Positions 1-13,117 of a DNA stretch of 64,000 nt are shown piece after piece. Source of the stretch: Stomorhina lunata. Taxonomy: Eukaryota > Arthropoda > Insecta > Diptera > Rhiniidae. How positions within the stretch are numbered: position 1 is the first letter of the stretch; the number at the start of each line of letters is the position of its first letter. The notes under the pieces were generated by a model that saw only the letters and a program-made list of their open reading frames with translations, ran no database searches and was not told where the DNA came from. The position numbers and the translations under genes are program-made. Location: positions 33,572,534 to 33,636,533 of the forward strand of contig OW121742.1 of the NCBI GenBank assembly GCA_933228675.1. The letters are read 5' to 3'.

Positions 1-184
1 ATTGTTATACATTTGTTTATGAAATGTTTTTGTTTATTTTATGTTTTAATAGAGTTTCAGATACAAACATGATTAGAGCTTTTTGGTTACAAGTAAACAA
101 AAATATTTATATGTTTGAGCTGTTTTCTAGGGGAAGACCTCAATATGTAAAAAAGTTGCTAATGTTGTAAAACACTATAAAAAC

Positions 185-2275
185 TCAGAAAATTAAAAAA
201 TAAAATTTTATAGAAAATTTTTCAAAATTTGTTAATGAAATTTTTCAAAAATTTTTAATTTTTATAAAATTTTTTTTATAGGAAATTTATTAAAACTTTT
301 ATTTTTATCAGAAAATTTTCAAAAATTTTTTATTTTTATCAGAAAATTTTCAAAAATTTTTTATTTTTATCAGAAAATTTTCAAAAATTTCTTATTAAGA
401 AGAAATTTTTCAAAAATTTCTTATTTTTATAAGAAAATTTTCAATTTTTATAAGAAATTTTTCAAAAATTTCTTATTTTTATAAGAAATTTTTCAAAAAT
501 TTCTTATTTTTATAAGATATTTTTCAAAAATTTCTTATTTTTATAAAAAAAAATCTTATTTTTATAATAAATTTTTGAATTTTTTTTTATTTTTATAAGA
601 AATTTTTCAAAAAATTTCTAATTTTTAAAGAAAATTTTTTAAAAATTCCATATTTTTATAGAAAATTTTCAAGTTTAGTTTTTATTTTTAAAAGAAATTT
701 TTCAAATTTTTTTACTTTTATAGGAAATTTTTCAAAAATTTCTTATTTTTATAGAAAATTTCTCATAAATTATTTTTATCTTTATAAGAAATTTTTCAAA
801 AATTTCTTATTTTATAAGAAATTTTCAAAAATTTCTTATTTTATAAGAAATTTTTCAAAATTTTTTTTTATTTTTGTAAGAAATTTTTCAAAAATTTCTT
901 ATTTTTAAAGGAAATTAAAAAAAAAAAAATATTTTTATAGGAAATTTTTCAAAAATGTCATACTTGTATAGGAAATTTTTCAAAAATTTTTTTTCTATAG
1001 GAAGTTTTTCAAAAATTTCTTGTTTTTATAGAAAATTTTATAGGAAAATTTTTAAAAAAATTTCTTATTTTTATAGGAAAATTTTCAAAGTTTTTTTATT
1101 TTTATAGGAAAATTTTCAAAAAATTTGTTATTTTTATAGGAAAATTTGCAGATTTTCTTATTTTTATGGAATTTTTAAAAATTTTTTATTTTTTATAAAG
1201 TTTCTTATTTTTATCAGAAAATTTTGAAAAATTTCTTATTTAGAAGACTTATTTCAAAAATTTCTTATTTTTATAGGAAATTTTTCAAAAATTCCTTTTT
1301 TTATAGGAATTTTTTCATAAATTACTTTTTTTATAGGAAATTTTTCAAAAATTCCTTTTTTTATAGGAATTTTTTCATAAATTACTTTTTTTATAGGAAA
1401 TTTTTCAAATTTTTCTTATTTTTATAGGAAATTTTTCAATAATTCCTTATTTTTATAGGAAATTTTTCAAAATTTCGTGTTTTTATAGGAAACTTTTCAA
1501 AAATTTCTACTTTTTATAAAAAAATTTTTCAAAAATTTCTTACTTTTATGAAAATTTTTCAAAAAATTCTTATTTTTAGAGGCAATTTTTAATTTTTTTT
1601 TATTGTAAATTTTTCAAAATTATCTTATTTTTATAGAAAATTAAAAAAAAAAATCTTCTTTTTCTTCTTATCTTTATAAGAAATTTTTCAAAAATTTCTT
1701 ATTTTATAAGAAATTTTTCAAAAATTTCTTATTTTATAAGAAATTTTTCAAAAATTTCTTATTTTATAAGAAATTTTTCAAAAATTTCTTATTTTTGTAA
1801 GAAATTTTTAAAAAATTACTTAGCTTTGTAAGAAATTTTTAAAAAACTTCTTATTTTTATAGGAAATTTTTAAAAAAAATTTTATTTTTATAGGAAATTT
1901 TTCAAAAATTCTTCTTTTTATAGGAAATTTTTCAAAAATTTTATATATCTATATGAATTTTTTCAAAAATTTCTTAGTTTTATAGAAAATTTTCCAAAAA
2001 TTTATTATTTTTTAAAAACTTCTTATTTTTATAGGAAATATTTCAAAAATTTCTTATTTTTATAGAAAATTGTAAAAAATTTTCTTTTTTTATAGGAAAT
2101 TTTTCGAAAGCTGTCTTATTTTTATATGAAATTTTTTTAAAAATTTTTTATTTTATAGGAAATTTTTCAAAAATTTCTTATTTTTGTAGGAAATATATGA
2201 AAAATTTATTATTTTTATAGGAAATTTTTCAAAAATTTCTTATTTTTATAGCAAATTTTTAAATTATATTTTATT
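185..2275 (+). repeat. Satellite family A, block 1 (31-bp unit)
   Basis: Tandem AT-rich satellite. The recurring pieces are TTTTTCAAAAATTTC and TTATTTTTATAGGAA, together 31 bp when no indel is present. This block is diverged, with many 1-5 base indels and poly-T expansions. It is read here in the orientation called forward. The first ~184 bases of the window are AT-rich non-repeat DNA in which I see no gene. Long open frames here (for example 1224-1427) are Phe/Lys-rich translations of the repeat and not genes. Confidence 0.95.
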
Positions 2276-3190
2276 TTTTTTTAATTTACAACAAACTTTA
2301 AATTTTGTAAAAATTTGTGCCTTCCTAATATATTATCACTTCAAAAGGGTTAACAATTTCCAAACAATAGCTTTCAATTATAATAAATACTATTAGCGTT
2401 AAAGTGTAAAATATGCTAAATAGTTTATAAATGTTTATATCATCATTTAGCATTTAAATTCTCAAATATAATTTTGAAATCTTTTGCTTTTTAATTATTG
2501 TTTATAGCCTTACAAAACCCCCTGAGATATGAATAATGATCTCATGTAAATTTAGATTTCCTGACCTCATAACTTAACTGCAACTAAATAGCTCATCATT
2601 TTGGTAAATGAATAAAACCTTTAAATAAAAAGTTATTACATATTTGGCTTAATAATTGCTATAAAAACTGACAATTTCATCACCATCAAGTCAGCTAATA
2701 AATAAAAATCATGGAACAAAACTGAAGAAAATAAAATAAGTAAAAATTATAAATCTCTGATAAAAGCACCAAAGCCAATTCCTGTTATTAGGCCGATGAA
2801 ATAAATCTTTTGTACAATCTCTAGGTTTTAATTCATCCGTTCATTTTGAGTAGCCACACGCTCACTTTATCAGTCCGCCCATCAATCCCATTCATTCATT
2901 CATCCGTCTTTCAATCTTTGATTTGTTTCAACACATCAGAGCAGATTTTTTTAGAAAAACAAAAAATATTATCATGTTATTCGATCATTTAAGGTAAATT
3001 CTCTTGATTAACACTTTAATTGTTTATTATCGTGAGACGAAAGCCTAAAGGTATAAAATCATACCAACAGACGGACGGACGCACAAGTACAGAATTTCTG
3101 GATTTACAGCTAAACAAATGCAAGTACTTCAATCATTTCAATTTCAAACAAATGGAATAATGTTACCCAGAAAATTATTGCGTACAAACA
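2276..3190. other. Single-copy spacer between satellite blocks 1 and 2
   Basis: Base composition is more balanced than in the flanking satellite and there is no repeat periodicity. It holds a short CATTCATT-type run near 2891-2910 and an ACAGACGGACGGACG tract near 3065-3080. Similar GGAC tracts occur in the Helitron-like elements further right, so an old element remnant is possible. No open frame with gene-like codon use is visible. Confidence 0.6.
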
Positions 3191-5250
3191 TGAAATTTTC
3201 TAAAAATCTCTTATAAAAAAAATAAATTTTTTAAAATTTTCTATACAAATAAGAAATTTTTAAATTCAATTTAAATTTTTGTAAAAATAAGAAATTTTAG
3301 AAAAAATTTCTTAGAAAAACAAAAAATTTTTGAAAAATTTCCTATAAAAATAAGAAATTTTTGAAAAATTTACTATAAAATAAAAAAATTTTGAAAAACT
3401 TCCTATAAAAATAAGAAATTTTTGAAAAATTTCCTATAAAAATAAGACATTTTTTAAAAAATTGCTATGAAAACACGAAATTTTTTAAAAATTTCTTTTA
3501 AAACTAGGAAATATTGAAAAATTTATTATAAAAATAAAACATTTTTGAAAATTATCCTATAAATATAGGATATTTTTGAAATTTTTCTTATAAAAATAAG
3601 AAATTTCTTTAAAATTTCCTATAAAAATAAAAAATTTTCAAACATTTCGTATCAAAATAGTACATTTTTTAAAAATATCTCATAAAAATAAGAAAAAGTT
3701 CCTGTAAAAATAAGAAATTTTTGAAAAATTTCCTATCAAAAAAATAAATTTTTGAAAAATGTTCTATAAACATAAGAAATTTTTGAAAAATTAAAATTTG
3801 AAATTTTTTAAAAATTCCTTTTGAAAATAAGAAACCTTTTAAAAATTCAATATAAAAATAAGAATTTTTTGAAAAATTTCCTATAAAAACAAGAAATTTT
3901 GGAAAAATTTTCAATCAAAATAAGAAACTTTTCAAAAATTTCTTATATAAATAAAAAAGTTTTGAAGAATTTCCTATAAAAATAAGAAATTTAGGAAAAA
4001 TGTCCTATAAAAAAATTAATTTTTAAAACATTTAATATAAATAATTAAAAAATTTCCTTTTAAATCAAAAAAAAAAAAAAATTTAAAATTTTCTGTAAAA
4101 ATAAGAAATATTTTAAAATTTTCTAAAATTTCCTATAAGAATAAGTTATTTAATATAAAAATTTCCTATAAAAAAATTTTTTTTTAAATTTCTTATAAAA
4201 ATAAGAAACTTAACATAAAAATTTCCAATAAGAAATTTTTGAAAAATTTTACTATTATAAGAAATTTCTGAAAAATTTCCTATAGAAATAAGAAATTTTT
4301 AAAAAATTTTCTATAAAAATAAGAAATTTTTGAAAAATTTCCTGCAAAAATAAAAATTTTTTGAAAAATTTCCTATTAAAATAAGAAATTTTTGAAAAAT
4401 TTCATATAAAAATAAGAAATTTTTGAAAAATTTTTCATGAAATTAAGAAATTTTTGAAAAATTTCCTATAAAACTAAGAAATTTCTGAAAAATTTCCTAT
4501 AGAAATAAGAAATTTTTGAAAAATTTCCTAAAGAAATAAGAAATTTTTAAAAAATATCCTATAAAAATAAGAAATTTTTATAAAATTTCCTATAAAACTA
4601 AGAAATTTCTGAAAAATTTCCTATAGAAATAAGAAATTTTTAAAAAATATCCTATAAAAATAAGAAATTTTTATTAAATTTCCTATAAAGCTAAGAAATT
4701 TCTGAAAAATTTCCTAAAGAAATAAGAAATTTTTAAAAAATGTCCTACAAAAATAAGAAATTTTTATAAAATTTCTTATAAAACTAAGAAATTTCTGAAA
4801 AATTTCCTATAGAAATAAGAAATTTTTGAAACATTTTCTATAAAGATAAAAAATTAAATATAAAAATTTCCCATAAAAATAAGAAATTTTTGAAAAATTT
4901 CCCATTAAAATAAGAAATTTTTCAAAAATTTCCTATAAAAATGAGAAATTTTTCAAACATTTTACAATAATAAGAAATTTATGAAAAATTTCCTATAGAA
5001 ATGTGAAATTTGTAGAAATTTCCTATAAATATAAGAAATTTTTGAAAAATTTCCTATAAAATTAAGAAATTGTGAAAAATTTCCTATAAAATTAAGAAAT
5101 TTTTGAAAAATTTCCTATAAAACTAAAAAATTTCTGAAAAGTTTTGGAAAGTTTTAAAAAATTTCCTATAAAATAAAAAGTTTTTGAAAAATTTTACATA
5201 GAAATAAGAAATTTTAAAACATTTTTTATAAAAGTAAGATTTTTTAAATT
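3191..5250 (-). repeat. Satellite family A, block 2, inverted relative to block 1
   Basis: Same 31-bp satellite as block 1, read on the other strand (pieces CCTATAAAAATAAGAAA and TTTTTGAAAAATTT). A local higher-order pattern is visible around 4471-4830. A variant unit with CTAAGAAATTTCTG recurs at 4471, 4595, 4688 and 4781, which are offsets of 124, 93 and 93 bp, or 4, 3 and 3 units. This indicates past unequal exchange in steps of whole units. Confidence 0.95.
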
Positions 5251-6535
5251 CTTGAATTAAGAAAATTGTACCTTCATTGAAGATAAAGTACAAAAAATGG
5301 TTTCTTGGGTTATATTAGTTTCGCTTAAGACTTTTGCTCTCTTCTTTGCTATAACAGTCTTAGTCGTTTTTTATTGATGTATTTGGACACGAACTTGAGC
5401 GTTATTCTTTGGCTAATAATGCGTTGTTTGCTGTTATTGTAGTTAACTGTTGTTTAGGTTATTCAAACGGAAGTTCCATGAACTTCAACACCGTTAAGCT
5501 AATATCTTAGACAATTATAATGAAATTTAACTGTTGAAAGTAACAACAACTATTATGATGCGTTGGAATAGATCCGTAAGTTGCAACTAACGAATATTCT
5601 ATACTTGATAAGTTAATAACAAAAACAGCTTAAGTGCATAATGTCATTAACTTGTGGAAATATCTTAGAGATAAAATATAAATTATTAATGGGAAATGGC
5701 TATAACGACAATTCCCTATCATATGTATTTGAGAATCCACCATAATTTTCTACTTGATATGACTATAAATATGGCTCTTCGACTTTTTCATTGTCATTAA
5801 CTCATTTCAACGACTATATAATGCAAATTTAACGTTTGTCCAAACAAATTTATAGCAAAAAAAAAATATCGACATCAAACAAATGCATTTGAACATCTGT
5901 AGCAAAAAGAATAGATAATAAACTCATGGAGGAAATATTGCAAACATAGATACTTCTGGTACAAATGACTGTGGGATTGAATATCTAACGACCCACCACA
6001 GTCCACACCATATGCCAAACATTTCTAAATACATACATACATACTCTTAAGTACTTACATGTAAGCATACAAGTAAGTTGTGAGAAACTGTTGCAGCCAA
6101 AACCACTAAAAATCGACAATCAATAGTCAAGTCATCCATACTTCGTACAATTAATGACCCTCATCTTTGCAGTTTGTGGCAGCAATAGATACTAGCAACT
6201 GCAACAGATACAAACAGCAGCAACAAATATATTGTAGTCAAACCTTTTAGATACTTTCATACTTGCATGCATATGCATGCATATATCGATAATTGTCCAT
6301 GAAGATGTTCTTAACTTTGTTGGTGGCAGCTTAAATTTGTATATGAATATGCAACATACTGAGACTTTAGAATATGTTCGAGTAAAAGATATTTGATATT
6401 GCAACAAATTATCGAAAAATGTTTAGAAAATAGACACATTAGCTTAGGTTTAAAATTGAAGCTAAACAACAACAATTTTGCTGTATTTAATGGCCACGAT
6501 TAAAGGGTGACGGAAAATAATTCCAACAAACAAAA
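5251..6535. other. Single-copy spacer between satellite blocks 2 and 3
   Basis: Mixed-composition sequence with ACATACAT runs (6030-6070), a CAG/CAA-rich stretch (6160-6235) and an 18-bp perfect palindrome TGCATGCATATGCATGCA at 6264-6281. The open frame at 6192-6407 on the minus strand has no recognisable features. I see no gene. It could be intronic or intergenic regulatory DNA. Confidence 0.5.
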
Positions 6536-8290
6536 GAATTCCTATAAAAATAAGAAATTTTTGAAAAATTTCTTATAAAATTAATAAATTTTTGAAAAAT
6601 TTCCAATAAAAATAAGAAGTTTTTTTAAAAATTTCCTATAAAAACAAAAAATTTAAAAAAAATTTCCTATAAAAATAAGAAATTTTTGAAAAATTTCCTA
6701 TAAAAATAAGAAATTTTTTAAAAATTTCCTATAAAAATAAGAAATTTTTGAAAAATTTCCTATAAAAATAAGAAATTTTTGAAAAATTTCCTATAAAAAT
6801 AAGAAATTTTTGAAAAATTTCCTATAAAAATAAGAAATTTTTGAAAAATTTCCTATAAAAATAAGAAATTTTTGAAAAATTTCCTATAAAAATAAGAAAT
6901 TTTTTAAAAATTTCCTATAAAAATAAGAAATTTTTTAAAAATTTCCTATAAAAATAAGAAATTTTTTAAAAATTTCCTATAAAAATAAGAAATTTTTGAA
7001 AAATTTTATATAAAAATAAGAAATTTTTGAAAAATTTCTTATAAAAATAAAAAAATTTTGAAAAATTGAAATTTTTGAAAAATGTACTATAAAAATAAAA
7101 AATTTTTGAAATATTTCCTATAAAAATATGAAATTTTTGAAAAATTTCTTATAAGAATAATTAATTGTTGAAAACTTTCCTATAAAAATACGAAATTTTT
7201 AAAAAAATTTCTATAAGAATAAGAAATTTTTGAAAAGTTTCCTATAAAAATAAAAAAATTTTGAAAAATTTCTTTTAAAAATAAGTAATTGTTGAAAACT
7301 TTCCTATAAAAATACGAAACTTTTGAAAAATTTTCTATAAAAATAAGAAATTTTTGAAAATTTTCCTATAAAGACATGAAATTTTTTGAAAAATCTACTA
7401 TAAAAATAAAAATTTTTTGAAAAATTTCTTATAAAAATAAGAAATATTTGAAAAATTTCCTATAAAAATAAGAAATTATTGAAAAGTTTCCTATAAAAAC
7501 AAGAAATTTTTGAAAAATTTTCTATAAAAATAAGAAATTTTTGAAAAATTTCTTATAAAAATAAAAAAAATTTCCTATAAAAATAAGAACTTTTCGAAAA
7601 TTTTCCTATAAAAATAAGATATTTTTGAAAAATTTCCTATAAAAATAAGAAACTTTTACAAAATTTCCTATAAGAATAAGAACTTTTTGAAAATTTTCCT
7701 ATAAAAATAAGAAATTTTTGAAAATTTTCCTGTAAAAATAAGAAATTTTTGAAAAATTTCCTATAAAAATAAGAAATTTTTGAAAAATTTCCTATAAAAA
7801 TAAGAAATTTTTGAAAAATTTCCTATAAAAAGAAGAAATTTTTGAAAAATTTCCTATAAAAAGAAGAAATTTTTGAAAAATTTCCTATAAAAATAAGAAA
7901 TTTTTGAAAATTGGCCTAAAACAATAAGATATTTTTGGAAAATTTCCTATCAAAATAAGAATTTTTTGAAAAGTTTCCTATAAAAAGAAGAAATTTTTGA
8001 AAAATTTCCTATTAAAATAAGAAATTTTTGAAAATTGGCCTAAAACAATAAGATATTTTTGAAAAATTTCCTATAAAAATAAGAATTTTTTGAAAAGTTT
8101 CCTATAAAAATAAGAAATTTTTGAAAAATTTCTTATAAAAATAAGAAATTTTTGAAAAATTTTCTATAAAATTAGGAAATTTTTGAAAAATTTTCTGTAA
8201 AATTAAGAAATATTTTGAAAAATTTCCTATTAAAATAAGAAGTTTTTGAAAATGTTTCAATAAAGATAAGAAATTTTGGAAAATTGTCTA
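6536..8290 (-). repeat. Satellite family A, block 3, homogeneous core
   Basis: 31-bp satellite in minus orientation. Units at about 6680-6990 and 7740-7890 are nearly identical, with the pieces TTTGAAAAATTTCC and TATAAAAATAAGAAA repeating without indels. The outer parts are more diverged, the usual picture for an array homogenised in its centre. A small duplication is visible: a variant with GGCCTAAAACAATAAG occurs at about 7914 and 8037. Confidence 0.95.
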
Positions 8291-9204
8291 TATTTAAATA
8301 TCACATGTCACATTATACACACAAAATTCCTTATGTGTGTGATATTTAAAATTTTTGGAATAATAATTTATCCTTTTTTTTTTGAACAACATTTAACATT
8401 GATGTTGTTGCTCTTGTCCTACCTACCACATAGAGCATGCAAATGCATGCTCCGCATTATCCACAAAAATATACATATTTTGTGTATTTATCTATCCTTA
8501 ACCATTTGCGAATTTATCTGCGTGTAGGTACAGTTTTTGCGCATAAAATGGTTTGAGGTTAGTTTTTGCGATCCTCGTAATCAGGCTTTTAAAACATTGT
8601 CAGTTTAAATTCTAATTTATATTTATGAGAGTAATTATTTTAAAGTCATTTTAACCTGTACCAAACCTTTTCGCATATCTCAGGCAAAAATGCTAATAGC
8701 AGTGAATTATGGTAGCAGGAAATTTTTCTCATATACTATTTTGGGCATGTTTGTGCATGCTGATTAAAGGCTTTAAAAATTAAGTTTCAATTTTATGGAA
8801 AATTTTACGATTTTTTTATTTTTCTAGAGGAAGTTGTTCACAAATCTCCAAATAAGGTTTTAAATTTAATATTTGTTAATATTTTTGATTAATATTTATT
8901 TCGTAGCACTAACCTTGTATTTTAATGAATTTCCTGTCGTCTCTTTACAATATCTTAAAATATTAGCATTTTTTAATAAATGAAATCATCTTCTAATAAT
9001 ACAAAGAAAACCATAAAATTACGAAATTTCCAAGCGAAGTTAAGTAACATTTTTAAAACACTGAAACTTAAATTAACACATCCTTAACCCTATTACAATA
9101 TTGAAATTAAAATTAAAAGTACACAGTGCTACACGAACAGTATAAAATAGTTTTCATATACATACAAACATAAATTCTCATATACATATGTATACACAAA
9201 TCAT
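8291..9204. other. Single-copy spacer between satellite blocks 3 and 4
   Basis: Non-repeat AT-rich DNA. It contains the inverted repeat GAGCATGC-AAAT-GCATGCTC at 8433-8452. The open frame at 8276-8527 starts inside satellite sequence and resembles no family I know, so I do not call it a gene. Confidence 0.5.
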
Positions 9205-11840
9205 GAACATTTCTTATAATTCTATAAAAAATTTTTAAAAAAATTCTAATTTTTATAAAAAATTTTTAAAAAAATTCTTATTTTATAGGAAATTTTCCAA
9301 AAATTTCTTTTTTTTTGTATCAAATTTGTAAAAAATATTTTTAATAGTAAATTTTTCAAAATTTGTTATTTTTATAGGAAATTTTTTCAAAAATTTCTAA
9401 TTTTTATAGGAAATTTTTCAAAAATGACTTATTTTTATAGGAATTTTTTCAAAATTTCTTATTTTTTTTTTTTGAAAATTTTTAATGTTTTTTTTTCAAA
9501 TATTTCTTAGTTTTAAAGGGAATTTTTCAAAAATTTCTTACTTTTATCCGAAATTTTTTAAGAATTTCTTATTTTTATAGGAATTTTTTCAAATTTTTTT
9601 TTGTATAGGAATTTTTTTTAAAACTTTTTTATTTTTATAGAAAAATTTTTAAAATTTCTTATCTTTTTATGGGAATTTTTTTTTTTTAATTACTTATTTT
9701 TTATAGGAAATTCTTTTAAAATTGCATTCATTTGGAAAGTTTCTTAAAAATTTCTTATTTTTATTGAAAATTTTTCAAAATATATAAGATATTTTTAAAC
9801 ATTTCTTAAAGGAAAAATTTCAAAAATTTCTTATTTTTACAGGAAATTTCTCAAAAAATTCTTAATTTTATAGGAAGTTTTTCAAAAATTTCTTATTCTA
9901 TAGGAAATTTTTCAAGCATTTTTTATTTTAAAATAAATTTTTCAAAAATTTCTTATTTATAAAGGAAATTTTTCAGAAATTTCTTATTTTTATAAGAAAT
10001 TATTCTAAAATTTCTTATTTTTATAGGAAATTTTTCAAAAATTTTATATTTTTATAGGAAGTTTTTCAAAAATTTCTTACCTTTATAAGAAATTTTTCAA
10101 CAGTTTCTTATTTTTATAGTAAACTTTTCAAACTTATTTTCATAGGACACTTTTCAAAAATTTCTTATTTTTATAGGAATTTTTTCAAAAATTTATTATT
10201 TATATAAAAAAAATTTTCAAATTTTCATATTCTTATAGGAGATTTTTTTCAAAATTTTTTTTTGTTTTTATAGGAAATTTTTTTATATTTTTTAATTTTT
10301 TTAGGAAATTTTTCAAAATTTTCTTATATTTTTCGAAAAGATTTTAAAAATTTGTTATTTTATAGGAAATTTTCCAAAAATTACTTATTTTTATAGGAAA
10401 TTATTCAAAAATTTCTGATATTAATAGAAAAGTTATCAAAGTTTATTTTTATAGGAATTTTTTTAAGTGAAATTTTTCAAAAATTTCTTATTTTTAAAGA
10501 AAATTTTTAAAAATTTTATTATTTTGAGAGAAAATTTTTCAATAATTTTTTATTTTTATAGGAAATTTTTAAAAAATTTCTTATTTTTACAGGAATTTTT
10601 TAAAAGTGTCTTATTTTTATAGGAATTTTTTCAAAATTTTTTAAAGGATTTTTTTAAAATATTTCTTATTATATAGGAAATTTTTCAAAAATTTCTTATT
10701 ATTATAGGAAATTTTCAAAAAATTTCTTATTTTTATAGGAAATTTTTCAAAAATTTCTTATTTTTATAGGAAATTTTTCAAAAATTTCTTATTTTTAAAA
10801 GAAGTTTTTCAAAAATTTCTTATTTCTATAGGAAGTTTTTTAAAAATTTCTTATTTTTATAGGAAATTTTTCAAAAATTTCTTATTTTTATAGGAAATTT
10901 TTCAAAAATTTCTTATTTCTATAGGAAATTTTTCAAAAACTTCTTATTTTTATAGAAAATTTTTCAAAAATTTCTTATTTTTATAGGAAATTTTTCAAAT
11001 ATTTCCTATTTTTATAGGAAAATTTTCAAAAATTTCTTATTTTTATAGAAAATTTTTCAAAAATTTCTTATTTTTAAAAGAAGTTTTTCAAAAATTTCTT
11101 ATTTCTATAGGAAGTTTTTTAAAAATTTCTTATTTTTATAGGAAATTTTTCAAAAATTTCTTATTTTTATAGGAAATTTTTCAAAAATTTCTTATTTCTA
11201 TAGGAAATTTTTCAAAAACTTCTTATTTTTATAGGAAATTATTCAAAAATTTCTTATTTTTATAGAAAATTTTTCAAAAATTTCTTTTTTCTATAGGAAA
11301 TTTTTCAAAAATTTCTTATTTTTGTAGGAAATTTTTCAAAAACTTCTTATTTTTATAGGAAATTATTCAAAAATTTCTTATTTTTATAGGAAATTTTTTA
11401 AAAATTTCTTTTTTCTATAGGAAATTTTCCAAAAATTTCTTATTTTTGTAGGAAACTTTTCAAAAATTTCTTATTTTCATAGGAAATTTTTCAAAAATTT
11501 CTTATTTTTATAGGAAAATTTTCAAAAATTTCTTATTTTTATAGAAAATTTTTCAAAAATTTCTTTTTTCTATAGGAAATTTTTCAAAAATTTCTTATTT
11601 TTGTAGGAAATTTTTCAAAAACTTCTTATTTTTATAGGAAATTATTCAAAAATTTCTTATTTTTATAGGAAATTTTTTAAAAATTTCTTTTTTCTATAGG
11701 AAATTTTCCAAAAATTTCTTATTTTTGTAGGAAACTTTTCAAAAATTTCTTATTTTCATAGTAAATTTTTCAAAAATTTCTTATTTTTATAGGAAATTTT
11801 TCAAAAATTTCTTATTTTTATTTTTTTTTTTCTTATTTTT
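9205..11840 (+). repeat. Satellite family A, block 4, with 9-unit higher-order repeats
   Basis: 31-bp satellite in forward orientation. The left part (9205-10660) is diverged and the right part (10670-11830) is homogeneous. Variant units recur at exactly 279 bp, which is 9 x 31: the variant with AAAAGAAGTTTTTC begins at 10801 and again at 11080, and the variant with TTTCTTTTTTCTATAGG begins at 11281 and again at 11560. The block ends abruptly at a T-rich run near 11820. Confidence 0.95.
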
Positions 11841-12440
11841 ATACCTAAAGTGTAATCCCGTAACTAATCAACCATCATCTCGAAATAGATGTGAGTGTTA
11901 AGAAATTTGTGGAACAAAACTATTTTTATACAAAACCCATTTAAACTTTAAATTATTTCCACTTCTTTTCGTACAATATTTTGTTGCCACTGGAAACCAT
12001 AACGGATGCTATTAATCAGAAAATAGTATTTGCTGTTTGTAGCTTCTCTGGCTGCTATTATTACTTTTCATTGTAGTCTAGTTAGAGATGGATGGATGAA
12101 TGTGTTGTAAATATACTAGCGGATAAAGATACAATAGTGTAAATATACAGTCATTCAGACAGACAAATCTGCTTATAGAGTCATACAACATACATAGGTG
12201 TAAATACATGTTGCGCTATATGTGGCAACATATGTATCTACTTTTTTTCATATTAAAGTCTAATGAGCAAAATATACTTCAACGGAAGAGTGAACAATGT
12301 TTTAAAATAGACTGACTGTGTTTGTAAGTGGCGTACTACTGAGCTACTTCAAAATTGCACTTATACTTGGTTATAGATAAAGTTCCAGGAAAAATGTAAA
12401 ATGTTATAAGTCAATATTCCAGAAATTAAAAAAAAAATAT
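11841..12440. other. Single-copy spacer between satellite blocks 4 and 5
   Basis: Non-repeat sequence of balanced composition, with short runs such as GATGGATGGATGAATG (12089) and ACATACAT. No gene, RNA gene or transposon end was recognised. Confidence 0.5.
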
Positions 12441-12660
12441 TTTTTAAAATTAAAAAAAAATTTATGTACAAAAAATTTGGTAGAAAAATGAGAAATTTTT
12501 CTTAAAAATAAGAGATTTTTCTTAAAAATAAGAATTTTTTTAAAAATTTCTTATAAAAAATATCCTATGAAAATTGGAAATTTTGAAAAAACTTCTACAA
12601 AAAAAATTAAATTTTTAAAAAATAAAATAAGAAATTTTTGAAAAATTAATAAATTAAAGT
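12441..12660 (-). repeat. Satellite family A, block 5 (short, degenerate)
   Basis: A short stretch of decayed family A units in minus orientation, with pieces such as AGAAATTTTTCTTAAAAATAAG and AAGAAATTTTTGAAAAATT. It may be a remnant of a larger array or a small seeded copy. Confidence 0.75.
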
Positions 12661-13117
12661 TATTTTTTAAATTTTTCTTTAAAATTATATTGTTGACTTA
12701 GTACTTTTTACTTTGATTTTTTGCATTATTAGTTAGAACTTAAAGTGGCAGCTTAAGAAAGAAAATTAATTAATAAGTAAATACTAATAACAAGTACAAT
12801 TTCAATTAATTTTAAACAAAAATTGTTAAAAGCAACTTAAGTTGGGAGTATTGATCTTTTTATATTATTCCTTAGAAAATTGCTAGAAAAATAATAAGAG
12901 GAAAATAAATTGAAATAAATAATTGAATAGGGAAAAGAAAAGTAAATGCAAGAACTTTCAAAGCTCAATTAGGAGATTCCAATCACATGAAATCCGAATT
13001 TGATTAAAACATAAGTTTTTAATACTTTTCGTTGCAGTTACCTAATGATATGGGTTTGTGTCTGAACTAAGCATTCGAGATATCAATCGTATAATTACGT
13101 ATAAATATACTACTTAT
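12661..13117. other. Single-copy spacer between satellite blocks 5 and 6
   Basis: AT-rich non-repeat sequence. No open frame, RNA gene or transposon end was recognised. The phrase 'taatgatatgggtttgtgtctgaactaa' region near 13040-13070 has a close partner near 15440-15475 (GTTTGTGTCTGAACTAA in both), so the DNA flanking block 6 is a direct duplication on its two sides. Confidence 0.5.
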
